A DNA stretch of 64,000 nucleotides from Parabacteroides sp. AD58 (GTDB lineage Bacteria; Bacteroidota; Bacteroidia; Bacteroidales; Tannerellaceae): assembly GCF_023744375.2 (NCBI RefSeq), contig NZ_CP146284.1, positions 496,001-560,000 on the forward strand, given 5' to 3'. The notes below the pieces were generated by a model. It worked only from the letters and a program-made list of their open reading frames with translations, was not told the DNA's origin and did no database searches. Position 1 is the first letter of the stretch; each line of letters opens with the position of its first letter. The position numbers were made by a program, and so were the translations under genes. Below are positions 35,861-44,012 of this stretch, in pieces.

Positions 35861-37147
35861 TTAAAGGGCTTTCAATTCCCCTAATTTCTCACCCATTAAA
35901 ATATGGCTCCATTCTTTTCCTTCTTTAGGTGATGTAAGCTGGAAGTTGGCTTCTTTTTGGAATACGAGGACAAAATCAGAACCTCCGAATAAGAAGTAAC
36001 CTAATTCATCTCCTTTTTCTACATGGTCGCCTACTTTTAATCCTTCGGTGAAGTTAACGGATGCCACTTGCGACATACCGATAGGCATCACGGCAACCAA
36101 TCCGTGCGTTTTTGTATCAAGGATAACGAGGCCGCGTGTTTCGATACTCTGCCAGCCAGGAACGGAGCAATCTACTACATATTGTTGCAGATCCGGTACC
36201 CAAGTGATAGTTCCGCCTAAGGCATCATCACCGGGGATAAGACGGATTTCGCGGATTACACCGGATAAAGGGAAATGGTATCGGTGGTAATCGTTGGCAT
36301 TCAGGAAGGCATGGAAAAATCTTCCTCCTGCAAAAGCATCGCAATAAGCGCTCTCCGGACCGATTAGGTTACGGATGGAATTAAACACACGCGATTTTAC
36401 TGCGATCTTCTCGTCTGTGATGATATACGATTCGTCATCAATATCCCATACTCCTTGAGGTACGCAGTCACCCGGCGAAGTTACAACCGAATTATCTTCT
36501 GGAGAAGCAATCGGGCGTTGATCGGGCGAAGCCAATCGGCGGCTGAAAAAGTCATTGAACGAATGCCAGTTGGAAGGGGATTCATACCAACCTTTCGTCA
36601 TTCCTAGTTCTTCTTGTTGCATCATCAACTCTTCGTATTCCTTGTTCCATGAATCTGCAGATGACAGATAATTCCCCCACGATTTGCAATAATCCACGAG
36701 CCAGCTGCGGTATGGTTCTACATATTGTACGGAGTTTGTAAAAAGACTTTTGCCTTCGAGTGATTCCAGCGGCATACAGTTGATAAAATAACAGTAGCAA
36801 AGAGCCTGGTACATCCGTCCGAAGATACTTGGTTGTCCCGGACAGAAAATAACATCCCAAGGCATAGCCGTCTGTGAGTAGTCGATAAAGTCGTAGTACT
36901 CTTCAAGGGACTGTGCCGGGTTGGTAGATTTGTCCGGATTGATCAGTATTCCTTTTTCAATTGCTTCTGTAAGGAGTGATTTCAGGCGAGTATCACTCTC
37001 AACCAACGAAATTAATTGCTGGGTGGTCTCGTTATACTTACTGTACTTGTCTGTTTTGTTGTCCTTGTTTTCACAAGCGGTAGCCATAAGCAACAAGGCC
37101 ATCAGGAAAAAACATATCTTGGATATGTTTATGCTCTTTTTTCTCAT
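35861..37147 (-). CDS. Phosphatidylserine decarboxylase-like lipoprotein
   Basis: A 428-residue protein with a lipoprotein signal (ending LLLMATACEN, Cys near 25), so it is exported. The C-terminal two thirds match the phosphatidylserine decarboxylase family: HSFNDFFSRRLASPDQRPIA, NDYHRYHFPLSG, PIGMSQVASVNFTEG and the pyruvoyl-forming site in KGDELGYFLFGGSDFVLVF, with the Gly-Ser pair where self-cleavage occurs. Classical enzymes form PE at the inner membrane face. An exported, lipid-anchored homologue points to a different substrate or to periplasmic decarboxylation. An N-terminal domain (about 30-180) has no recognised function. It has its own promoter. Confidence 0.75.
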   Translation of the reverse strand: MRKKSINISKICFFLMALLLMATACENKDNKTDKYSKYNETTQQLISLVESDTRLKSLLTEAIEKGILINPDKSTNPAQSLEEYYDFIDYSQTAMPWDVIFCPGQPSIFGRMYQALCYCYFINCMPLESLEGKSLFTNSVQYVEPYRSWLVDYCKSWGNYLSSADSWNKEYEELMMQQEELGMTKGWYESPSNWHSFNDFFSRRLASPDQRPIASPEDNSVVTSPGDCVPQGVWDIDDESYIITDEKIAVKSRVFNSIRNLIGPESAYCDAFAGGRFFHAFLNANDYHRYHFPLSGVIREIRLIPGDDALGGTITWVPDLQQYVVDCSVPGWQSIETRGLVILDTKTHGLVAVMPIGMSQVASVNFTEGLKVGDHVEKGDELGYFLFGGSDFVLVFQKEANFQLTSPKEGKEWSHILMGEKLGELKAL

Positions 37148-37176
37148 TTTAACACTTTGAAATAATTATGATCGTG

Positions 37177-37184
37177 CAAAGGTA
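37177..37184 (-). promoter_or_regulatory. -7 box of the PSD-like gene
   Basis: Minus-strand TACCTTTG followed by CAC, 30 bases upstream of the start codon, matches the consensus. Confidence 0.6.
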
Positions 37185-37207
37185 CGGAATTAAAATGGAC
37201 TGATGAT

Positions 37208-38428
37208 TCATTGTTCCTGTTTTTCTTCTTTTGCTTCCTTTTCTTGTGGCAAGATCAGATTAAGCACCACTCCAACGATTGCTGCAAGCCCGATTCCAGA
37301 TAGTGATAATTCGCCCCAGGTGAAGTTTGCGCCTCCAATACCGATAGTCAGAGTCAGAGAGAAGATGATGATGTTTCTGGTATTTGTCAAATCGACCTTG
37401 TGCTGCAACATATTCGTAACGCCTGCAGTAGCGATTGTTCCGAAGATCAGCAGCATGATTCCTCCTAGAACAGCATTGGGGATAGATTTTAGCAGGGCGC
37501 TTATTTTACCAATCAGAGAGAAAAGAATGGCTGTTACGGCCGCAATCCGTATGACTTGCGGATTGGTTACTTTGGTTATCGACATCGCACCGGTAACTTC
37601 TGCATAGGTAGTAACTGGAGGTCCACCTAAAACTCCGGCAATCATACAGGCTATTCCATCTCCCAATAAGGTTCGGTGCAATCCTGGATCTTTGACGAAA
37701 TCTTTGTTGGCAACCGTATTGACTACATAAATATTACCAATGTGTTCGATCACTGGGGCAATGGCGACGGGAATCATGAAGACGAAGGCTTCCCATGAAA
37801 ACGTAGGATGTACGAATTCTGGCAGGCTGAACCACGAGGCTTCGCGTACTCCACTCAAGTCTACCTCATAGAAGAACAAGGCTGTCAGATATCCAATACC
37901 GATCCCACAAAATATGGGAATCAATCTGAGCAAGCCTTTGGCTTTTAAAGACACTATTACAGCTGTTGCTAATGAAATCAGAGCTAACACCCAATTCTCT
38001 TCAGCCATTTTTACACCTGTACCAGCCAATGTAATACCGATCAGAATAATGACGGGACCAATAACGACTGGAGGGAAAATACGATGAATGACGGATAGTC
38101 CTTGCCATTTGACTAATGCGCTCATCGCAAAATAGACAAGTCCGACTCCTGTAAGTCCAAATAATGTTCCCGAAAGTCCGTATAATTCGGTCGCTTTGAT
38201 AATGGGAGCTATGAAGGCAAAGCTGCTTCCTAAAAAGATAGGAACTTTCCCTTTGCTTACTAAGTGGAAGACTAATGTTCCGATTCCGGCTGTAAATAGG
38301 GCTGTTGAAGGGTCAAGTCCTACTAATAAGGGTACCAGAACAGTCGCTCCGAATGCCACGAAAAGAAATTGTACACCTACAATTCCTTTTCTGATAGGCG
38401 TAAGTGTTGTATCCGATGTGTGATTCAT
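37208..38428 (-). CDS. uraA: Uracil/xanthine permease of the NCS2 family
   Basis: A 406-residue transporter with about 14 membrane segments, typical of UraA-type nucleobase:proton symporters. Landmarks include GTLVFHLVSKGKVPIFLGSS (substrate-binding entrance), IPVAIAPVIEHIGNI (conserved Glu) and VTTYAEVTGAMSITKV. It probably takes up uracil. It lies 60 bases from the PSD-like gene on the same strand but each has its own likely promoter region. A perfect 8-base inverted repeat sits about 50 bases upstream. Confidence 0.85.
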   Translation of the reverse strand: MNHTSDTTLTPIRKGIVGVQFLFVAFGATVLVPLLVGLDPSTALFTAGIGTLVFHLVSKGKVPIFLGSSFAFIAPIIKATELYGLSGTLFGLTGVGLVYFAMSALVKWQGLSVIHRIFPPVVIGPVIILIGITLAGTGVKMAEENWVLALISLATAVIVSLKAKGLLRLIPIFCGIGIGYLTALFFYEVDLSGVREASWFSLPEFVHPTFSWEAFVFMIPVAIAPVIEHIGNIYVVNTVANKDFVKDPGLHRTLLGDGIACMIAGVLGGPPVTTYAEVTGAMSITKVTNPQVIRIAAVTAILFSLIGKISALLKSIPNAVLGGIMLLIFGTIATAGVTNMLQHKVDLTNTRNIIIFSLTLTIGIGGANFTWGELSLSGIGLAAIVGVVLNLILPQEKEAKEEKQEQ

Positions 38429-38476
38429 AAGATATGTGGATATAAAAGTTTATATTACATTTTGAATTGACCATTG

Positions 38477-38502
38477 CCTGCAGTATGGAAAGTAACTGCA
38501 GG
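38477..38502. promoter_or_regulatory. Inverted repeat upstream of the uracil permease
   Basis: CCTGCAGT at 38477-38484 and ACTGCAGG at 38495-38502 form a perfect 8-base inverted repeat with 10 bases between. It lies in the leader or promoter of the minus-strand permease gene. It could be an operator or an RNA hairpin; no regulator is known. Confidence 0.4.
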
Positions 38503-38593
38503 TTTCAGCTTTGTAAAATTACGATAACCTGCTTCTTTATCCAAATTTTCAGAAGGAATGTTGTGCAGGGAGACTTTCTGTTGTGTGTTTTGT

Positions 38594-38624
38594 TTTGTTC
38601 TATGAGTGGCTTAGGTTATCTTTG
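38594..38624 (+). promoter_or_regulatory. Promoter of the FHA-domain gene
   Basis: TTTG at 38594-38597 and TATCTTTG at 38617-38624 with 19 bases between match both Bacteroidetes elements; the start codon is 13 bases downstream. Confidence 0.7.
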
Positions 38625-38636
38625 CACTAAAATAGA

Positions 38637-39185
38637 ATGGATAATATGAAAAGAGTTTTTTGTCCGAAGTGTGATCATCAGATTGCTTTCGATGAAACTA
38701 AATACGAAGAAGGTAAAGTTGTGGCGTTTGTTTGTCCACAGTGTGCATCACAGTTTAAGATTAAAATCGGCCGGAAAGTAGTCCGTTCGAAATCGGGTCA
38801 GGAAAAGGAAGTAAAGGAGCCGGATTTCTCATGTGGTTTTATTACAGTAATTGAGAATTCATTCGCATTCAAGCAAGATTTACCGCTGGTATTAGGTGAT
38901 AACGTGATAGGCCGTCGAAATAAGGATACAGACGGAGTGGATGTTCCGATTATTACCAGCGATCCGAGTATGGGGCGTAAACACTGCGTGATTCATGTTA
39001 AACAAGATGCCCAGGGTAAATTAATCTATACGTTGCGGGATTTTCCCAGTTTGACGGGAACTTTCTTGCGCAGTGAATTATTGGGTGATCGGGAAGTGGT
39101 TCGTATCGGCGACGGAGCTGTTGTAACAATTGGTGCAACTACTTTTATCCTGCATACGCCTGATGGGAAAGAAATAGAAGAATAA
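38637..39185 (+). CDS. Zinc-ribbon and FHA-domain protein
   Basis: A 182-residue cytoplasmic protein. An N-terminal zinc ribbon holds two CxxC pairs (FCPKCDHQ and FVCPQCASQF, within residues 6-40), and a FHA domain follows (about 80-180) with signature GRRNKDTDGVDVPI and SDPSMGRKHCVIHV. FHA domains bind phosphothreonine. It is followed 16 bases later by the protease-like/TPR gene and probably shares its transcript, which suggests a signalling or complex-assembly partner for it. No kinase gene is nearby. Confidence 0.82.
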   Translation: MDNMKRVFCPKCDHQIAFDETKYEEGKVVAFVCPQCASQFKIKIGRKVVRSKSGQEKEVKEPDFSCGFITVIENSFAFKQDLPLVLGDNVIGRRNKDTDGVDVPIITSDPSMGRKHCVIHVKQDAQGKLIYTLRDFPSLTGTFLRSELLGDREVVRIGDGAVVTIGATTFILHTPDGKEIEE

Positions 39186-39210
39186 TGATTAATATTATAA
39201 TTTGTATATC

Positions 39211-40944
39211 ATGAAAAGAATACTATTGTTATTAGGCCTGCTGGCATGTATATTTATACCACTTTCTGCCCAGCAAAAAGTGCCGAAATGGATGGAGAAA
39301 CAAAAGAAGGCAATTGTAAAGATTGCTACATATAAAGCTGATGGAACGGCCTTGCATACAGGTACCGGTTTTTTCATTTCGGAAGATGGAAAAATGCTTT
39401 CAGCTTATTCGTTGTTTAAGGATGCTTATAAGGCTGTTGTTACAGATGGCGGTGGAAAAACTTATACCGTTTCGACCGTTTTGGCAGCTGATGAATTGTA
39501 TGACGTAATCAAACTCCAAGTGGAAGTCCCGAAGAAGGTCAGCTTTCTGAAGATGGCGGCAACTCCATTAGCTGTAGGCGCTTCGGTATATTTGCAGCCT
39601 TATACGACTGAAAAAGTTAAGACTTTTGCAGCCGGAAAGGTTGAGGAAGTTACTAAGTTGAAAGATATCTATCATTATTATAAGTTGTCTTTTCCACTGG
39701 AGGTAAGTTGGGTGAATGCGCCTGTGCTGAATGAAGAAGGAGAAGTATTCGGTTTGGCACAAGAGGATGCTTCCGGGAAGAAAGAGGTTTCATATGCTGT
39801 ATCGGCTGCTTATGCTGAGAGTCTGCAAATATCTACCATGGATATGTTAAGTTCTACGTATACGGCTATTGGTATTAAGAAGGCGTGGCCGGCTGATCGT
39901 GATCAGGCGCAGATTGCTTTGTATTTGCTGGGAAATTCGCAGGATGCGCAGACTTATCTGAATACATTGAATGATTTTGTGGCGACCTTTCCAGACTGGT
40001 CGGAAAGTTATATTCGCCGGGCTTCGCATTATGCATATCGCCGGGCAGATTTGGCTAAAGATCAAGCCGGACAATTACAATACTTGGAAAAAGCCAAAGA
40101 AGACATGAAGCAAGCTCTCGATTTGGCTGAGAAGAAAAGTGATGTGTTGTATAGCGAAGCTCAATTGATTTATAGTGTAGCTCTATCAGACTCCACCTTG
40201 AAGAATACAGACTGGACTGTTGAAAATGCACAGAATCGTTTGACAGAGGCGATGAAAGAGGAGAATAATCCGGTATATCATCAGTTGCAAGGTGAAATCT
40301 ATTTCAACCAGGGGAAATTTGATGAAGCCTATCAGGAATATATGATTGTCAACAAAAGTGATGCGGCCAACGCCAGTTCATGGTATATGGCAGCCAAGTC
40401 GAAATCATCCAAGTCGGGTGGAGTGAATATCGGTGAGATTATCCAGCTACTCGACAGTACGATTGCTTGCTATGGAGAATCTATGAATCCGGAGATGGCT
40501 CCGTACATTCTGGAGCGTATTGATTGGCGTTTAAAGCTTATGCAGTATGAGCAAGCAGTAGATGATTATGACTTATATTATAAGGTAGTAGGCGGACGGG
40601 TAGACGATTCGTTCTATTATTTGCGGGAACAGGCCAAATTCCGCCAAGGAGATTTGGAGGGTGCTTTACAGGATATTCAACAGGCCATGTCAATTAATGC
40701 TCAAAGCCCGATGTATCAGGCAGAAGAGGCTTCCATTTATATTCGTCAAGAAAAGTATGAAGAGGCATTGCAAAGTATAGATAAAGCATTGGCCTTAGCT
40801 CCTGATTTTGCGGCTTGTTATCGTCTGCGTGGTGTTTGTTACGTCCGTGCAGGGAAGAAAGATGCGGCTTGTGAAGCTTTGAACAAAGCTAAAGAACTGG
40901 GTGATCCGGTAGCTGAGAAATTAATAAAGGAGAATTGTCAGTAA
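39211..40944 (+). CDS. Exported trypsin-fold protein with TPR repeats, catalytic residues apparently lost
   Basis: A 577-residue protein starting at ATG 39211 (MKRILLLLGLLACIFIPLSAQ is its signal peptide). The first part (about 25-215) has the fold pattern of a trypsin-like/Deg protease: TGTGFFISEDGKMLSAYSLF, DELYDVIKLQVE, and VNAPVLNEEGEVFGLAQ. The place where the catalytic His normally sits reads SAYSLF, and the GNSGGP-like nucleophile site reads SWVNAPVL, so both are replaced and only the Asp-like position remains. The rest (about 220-577) is TPR-type helices, clear at 500-570 (YEEALQSIDKALALAPDFAA). It likely binds proteins rather than cutting them. It follows the FHA gene. Confidence 0.75.
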   Translation: MKRILLLLGLLACIFIPLSAQQKVPKWMEKQKKAIVKIATYKADGTALHTGTGFFISEDGKMLSAYSLFKDAYKAVVTDGGGKTYTVSTVLAADELYDVIKLQVEVPKKVSFLKMAATPLAVGASVYLQPYTTEKVKTFAAGKVEEVTKLKDIYHYYKLSFPLEVSWVNAPVLNEEGEVFGLAQEDASGKKEVSYAVSAAYAESLQISTMDMLSSTYTAIGIKKAWPADRDQAQIALYLLGNSQDAQTYLNTLNDFVATFPDWSESYIRRASHYAYRRADLAKDQAGQLQYLEKAKEDMKQALDLAEKKSDVLYSEAQLIYSVALSDSTLKNTDWTVENAQNRLTEAMKEENNPVYHQLQGEIYFNQGKFDEAYQEYMIVNKSDAANASSWYMAAKSKSSKSGGVNIGEIIQLLDSTIACYGESMNPEMAPYILERIDWRLKLMQYEQAVDDYDLYYKVVGGRVDDSFYYLREQAKFRQGDLEGALQDIQQAMSINAQSPMYQAEEASIYIRQEKYEEALQSIDKALALAPDFAACYRLRGVCYVRAGKKDAACEALNKAKELGDPVAEKLIKENCQ

Positions 40945-40975
40945 GATCCTGATCATCATTTTATCCATTTAAAAT

Positions 40976-41012
40976 AAAGGCTGCCAGTCTATCACAGATG
41001 AGCAGCCTTTTG
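40976..41012. terminator. Terminator after the TPR gene, usable on both strands
   Basis: AAAGGCTGC pairs with GCAGCCTTT across a 17-base loop, followed by TT on the plus strand and TTTATTTT on the minus strand. Confidence 0.65.
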
Positions 41013-41586
41013 AAAGTGGAAATAAAAAAGATATTATTGTAATTAAAGTGTGTCTTCATTTTATTCTATTTCGAATAGATATTTTTTCTCTCCTCATATC
41101 AGATATTGGATATATCAAAGGTAATATAGCCATCGGGCGAAGCGTTTACAACTTAGTAATATATGAAATAGTAGGTTTGCGCTCTTTGCAATTGTAATTT
41201 AGCTGTTACTCTTCTTGGTTCAGTTGCCTCTAATTTTATAATATACCTTTGGCCAACTTCCTCTCTTTAAACTTCTAACCCGTTTCTGTTTGTTATGAGC
41301 TATATGTAATTATGTTTCCGATAATTCATTGTCGGTAATCCATATAAATGCTCTTTAATTCAACAGTTGTGGAGAGAAAAAATCTTTTCTTAAATGTCCT
41401 CTCATTGTGCATGACAGCACATAAGAACCATAACTTCTACTACGCTTAGCAGAAGTATTATCTTATGATGAAAATTCATCATAATTCTTTTCGTTAGTCA
41501 ATATTTTATGAGTTTGTTTAAATGAATATGCAATACGAATGTCCTCTGATCTGATCAGAAGAAATAATTGCAAGAAAGAGGAAAAG
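41013..41586. other. Long non-coding interval with promoters and hairpins
   Basis: About 570 bases without a convincing gene. Minus-strand TACCTTTG (41123-41116) and plus-strand TACCTTTG (41244-41251) point away from each other. A minus transcript would reach the hairpin at 41010-40976 after about 135 bases, the size of a small RNA. The plus direction contains several short hairpins: TGTGC/GCACA near 41408, ACTTCT/AGAAGT near 41438, and the perfect palindrome TTATGATGAAAATTCATCATAA near 41464. Clear -33 boxes are missing, so this is a weak case for one or two non-coding RNAs. Confidence 0.3.
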
Positions 41587-41937
41587 CTAAATCAGATAAA
41601 TGCAAAGAGTCGCCTGCCGACTATTATTGCATGTTACACATGCGGTTTCTGGTTTTGGTTTTACATCCTCTACATGAGGTAAAATATATATATTAGGAAT
41701 TAGTGTCAGTAACACAGGTAGAGTGGCTACAAATGTTCGTGTTATAGTACGGGTGCGTGTATAATCATCATCCGGATCAACTTGATCGGTAGGTATGGAT
41801 GTCTGTGCTGAAACACAAGTTTCTTCATGGTATTGATAGGGTGTATTCTCTGCTGCCAATACATCTGTTTGAATCAACAAGATTGTAATGACGTACAAGA
41901 TTCTTGCCACAAATAATTTCCAATCGGAAAGTTTCAT
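41587..41937 (-). CDS. Small exported hypothetical protein with a CxxC-containing tail
   Basis: A 116-residue protein with a signal peptide (about residues 1-28, ending DVLAA). A hydrophobic stretch (about 68-83, FVATLPVLLTLIPNIY) may span a membrane, and the tail holds a CVTCNNSRQATLC segment, which could bind metal or form disulfides. No family is recognised. The gene is supported by a minus-strand promoter: TATCTTTG at 41981-41974 with a TTG about 19 bases upstream, and no overlapping alternative gene. Confidence 0.5.
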   Translation of the reverse strand: MKLSDWKLFVARILYVITILLIQTDVLAAENTPYQYHEETCVSAQTSIPTDQVDPDDDYTRTRTITRTFVATLPVLLTLIPNIYILPHVEDVKPKPETACVTCNNSRQATLCIYLI

Positions 41938-42048
41938 CTTTTACTTTTCAACTATAATACGATCTTTACGCTACAAAGATAAGCATTAATTTTAATAATG
42001 CAACTTATTTGAAAATTCTCTTAGGGGAAGATTATTTTTGTTTTATTA

Positions 42049-42124
42049 TTTGGTTTATAAAATAAACTGTTTTATATTTGCATCAGAAGCAAACGAGATG
42101 CGCGCCTCTTTGCTTTTCTTTTTT
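42049..42124 (+). promoter_or_regulatory. Promoter with a terminator-like hairpin at the start of the transcript
   Basis: TTTG at 42049-42052 and TATATTTG at 42073-42080 (20-base spacer) form a strong promoter. Directly downstream AAGCAAACGAG (42087-42097) pairs with CTCTTTGCTT (42106-42115), with one bulged base, followed by TTTTCTTTTTT. Transcription would thus pass a terminator-like structure before reaching the gene at 42165, as in attenuation; a short RNA of about 40 bases is the other reading. Confidence 0.55.
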
Positions 42125-42164
42125 CATTAAATGGTTTATTTTATAAACTAATTTGTCTAACTAA

Positions 42165-42392
42165 ATGAGAAGAATGATGGGAACAATCAATTCAGAGAAA
42201 AGGCATTTTCCGTTATATTTAAAAGAGCGTATTGCAACTTGTCTGGTGACTTGTGTATTTCTAGGTATTTTAAACCTGGTTGTTACACCGCATGAATGGT
42301 GGATATTTTGGGTTGTACTTGGTTGGAGCATGAATTTAATCAAGCAGATTCTTTTTTGGTATTTTACAAAAGGAGAGGAGGGAAAAAGATGA
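42165..42392 (+). CDS. Small 2TM-domain membrane protein
   Basis: A 75-residue protein with two hydrophobic helices (about residues 22-43 and 45-66) joined by a short turn with TPHEWWIFW, the pattern of the 2TM domain family common in Bacteroidetes. It opens a three-gene run with a larger membrane protein and a winged-helix regulator. Function unknown. Some relatives sit next to histidine kinase or regulator genes. Confidence 0.5.
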   Translation: MRRMMGTINSEKRHFPLYLKERIATCLVTCVFLGILNLVVTPHEWWIFWVVLGWSMNLIKQILFWYFTKGEEGKR

Positions 42393-42452
42393 TGCGTATG
42401 ATATGTTGGTGGGAAGGAAATTTAATTTTGAAACATTAAAAATAGTAAGGAT

Positions 42453-43040
42453 ATGATGGAAGACAGAAAATTATCGGAAAAGGAAAGTTTGGAACTGATT
42501 TCGCGGATGATTCAGGAGACGCAGGAAAGAAAAGCCCGTTATGAGGCTTATCCTTTATTGATATGGGGATATATGACTATTGTGGTTTCGTTTTGTATCT
42601 GGTATGGAATGGCCATTTTAGGATGTTCCTGGCAGATTAACTTTTTATGGTTTGCCTTGCCTGTGATCAGTGCTCCCGCATCCCTGTATTTTAATCGGAA
42701 AAATCCGAATTGTGGTATCCGGAATTATATGGACCGGATCACTACTTATATTTGGTGTTTGTTTGGAGCGGTTGTTGTCGTGTTAAGCATAAGTGCCTTT
42801 TTCATTCCAATGAGAATCCTGTTCATGGTGGCGTTGATGATGGGCATGGCGACGACTTTATCGGGAGCTGTCAGCAAATTCAAACCTTTGGTATGCTGCG
42901 GTATCGTAGGAGTGGTTCTGTCGTTTGTTTTATTGTTTGTCAGTATGCCGCTCTCAATTTTGATTTTTGGTGCTATCTTTGCCATCATGATGGTTATACC
43001 CGGACATATCTTGAATCGTAAAATGAAAGAATTATGCTGA
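42453..43040 (+). CDS. Membrane protein of unknown function, beside a winged-helix regulator
   Basis: A 195-residue protein with a charged N-terminus (ISRMIQETQERKARYEAY) and about five to six membrane helices. It precedes and overlaps by seven bases the winged-helix gene at 43034. A membrane protein paired with such a regulator is a frequent arrangement in Bacteroidetes, possibly for sensing. No known family is clear to me. Starts at 42453 and 42456 are both possible. Confidence 0.6.
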   Translation: MMEDRKLSEKESLELISRMIQETQERKARYEAYPLLIWGYMTIVVSFCIWYGMAILGCSWQINFLWFALPVISAPASLYFNRKNPNCGIRNYMDRITTYIWCLFGAVVVVLSISAFFIPMRILFMVALMMGMATTLSGAVSKFKPLVCCGIVGVVLSFVLLFVSMPLSILIFGAIFAIMMVIPGHILNRKMKELC

Positions 43041-43321
43041 AAGAGTTGAATCCCTTGTTGCATTCCCAACTTCGATTGGCAATTATGTCGATCCTGTTAT
43101 CGGTTGAAGAAGCTGATTTTGTTTATCTGAAAGAGAAAACACAATCGACAGCCGGTAATTTGAGTGTGCAGCTTGATAAACTGTGTGAGGCAGGATATAT
43201 CAGCATAGAAAAGAGTTTTGTTGGGAAAAAGACGCGTACGGCTTGCCGGATTACGCCGGTTGGGCACGAGGCTATGAAAGAATATGTAGCCACTCTGAAA
43301 ACCTATTTGCAGGGATTGTAA
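43034..43321 (+). CDS. Winged-helix transcriptional regulator, short MarR/HTH_34 type
   Basis: A 95-residue single-domain DNA-binding protein: winged helix spans about residues 8-80 with HSQLRLAIMSILLSVEEADF, a recognition helix in TAGNLSVQLDKLCEAGYI, and a wing including KKTRTACRITPVG. It overlaps the membrane gene before it, so the two are coupled. It probably controls this small operon, including the hairpin-bearing promoter region at 42.1 kb. Ligand unknown. Confidence 0.82.
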   Translation: MLKELNPLLHSQLRLAIMSILLSVEEADFVYLKEKTQSTAGNLSVQLDKLCEAGYISIEKSFVGKKTRTACRITPVGHEAMKEYVATLKTYLQGL

Positions 43322-43353
43322 GTCTTGTCGGGAAAAGAGCAGAGAGCAAGATA

Positions 43354-43520
43354 AATGAAACTAACGGGAATCGGAAACGGTTCTCGTTAGTTCTGTTTTT
43401 GATTCTCGTGAATACTGATTTCAAGCCTGGTTGGATGTATAAAAATATACGCCGGCTTTTTGTCAATATACGCCGGCTTTTGATGAAAACACGCCGGCTT
43501 TTTACTAAAAGATGCCGGGG
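43354..43520. repeat. Second copy of the composite short-repeat region
   Basis: Begins with CTAACGGGAATC and TTCTCGTTAG / GATTCTCGTG units (43361, 43381, 43401), then CGCCGGCTTTT at 43450, 43471 and 43492, exactly 21 bases apart, and a decayed fourth copy GATGCCGGGG at 43511. The order and sequence match the region at 12738-12862, thirty kilobases away. It lies between the winged-helix gene and the tRNA genes. Confidence 0.8.
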
Positions 43521-43650
43521 ATTTTATTTCTCGTCTCATCGACGGCTGTTAACACTTTTTAGGTAGCTTCTTTATTCGTTGAGTATCAGTTTACAATCAT
43601 TGTATTTGGAATAATCTTGTAGAATTTTCTGCTCAAAAAAGAAAGAAAAT

Positions 43651-43681
43651 TTTGGAGGGTAAGAAAATATACCTATCTTTG
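43651..43681 (+). promoter_or_regulatory. Promoter of the tRNA gene cluster
   Basis: TTTG at 43651-43654 and TATCTTTG at 43674-43681 with 19 bases between; the first tRNA starts 12 bases later. Confidence 0.7.
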
Positions 43682-43692
43682 CACCCGTCAAC

Positions 43693-43765
43693 GCGGAAGT
43701 AGCTCAGTTGGTAGAGCATAACCTTGCCAAGGTTAGGGTCGCGGGTTCGAGTCCCGTCTTCCGCT
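43693..43765 (+). tRNA. tRNA-Gly (GCC anticodon)
   Basis: A 73-base cloverleaf: acceptor arms GCGGAAG and CTTCCGC, D-arm AGCTCAGTTGGTAGAGC, anticodon loop with GCC (CTTGCCAAG context), T-arm GCGGGTTCGAGTCCCGT, discriminator T. The CCA is not encoded. Confidence 0.93.
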
Positions 43766-43809
43766 CTGAGAAGGAGCGGTAAGAGACCGCTTTGTTTTTG
43801 TAGTGAAAT

Positions 43810-43893
43810 GCCCAGGTGGCGGAATTGGTAGACGCGCTCGTTTCAGGTGCGAGTGGCTTTGCGGTCGTGCAGGTTCGAGTCCTGTTCTGGGCA
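43810..43893 (+). tRNA. tRNA-Leu (CAG anticodon)
   Basis: An 84-base class II tRNA: acceptor GCCCAGG paired with TCTGGGC, anticodon loop TTCAGGT, long variable arm GGCTTTGCGGTC, T-arm with GGTTCGAGTCC. Discriminator A. Confidence 0.92.
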
Positions 43894-43909
43894 CTACGCA
43901 TTTTGATAT

Positions 43910-43993
43910 GCGTAGGTGGTGGAATTGGTAGACACGCTACTTTGAGGGGGTAGTGCCGGTTACGGCGTGTGAGTTCGAGTCTCATCCTACGTA
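43910..43993 (+). tRNA. tRNA-Leu (GAG anticodon)
   Basis: An 84-base class II tRNA: acceptor GCGTAGG paired with CCTACGT (one G-T pair), anticodon loop TTGAGGG, variable arm TGCCGGTTACGGCG, T-arm GAGTTCGAGTCTC. Discriminator A. It lies 16 bases after the previous tRNA. Confidence 0.92.
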
Positions 43994-44012
43994 CTTTGAT
44001 CAATTTAAATAT

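Noticed and set aside
43704..44003. Minus-strand open frame across the tRNA cluster
   Set aside because: Covers three clear tRNA genes; the frame is fortuitous.
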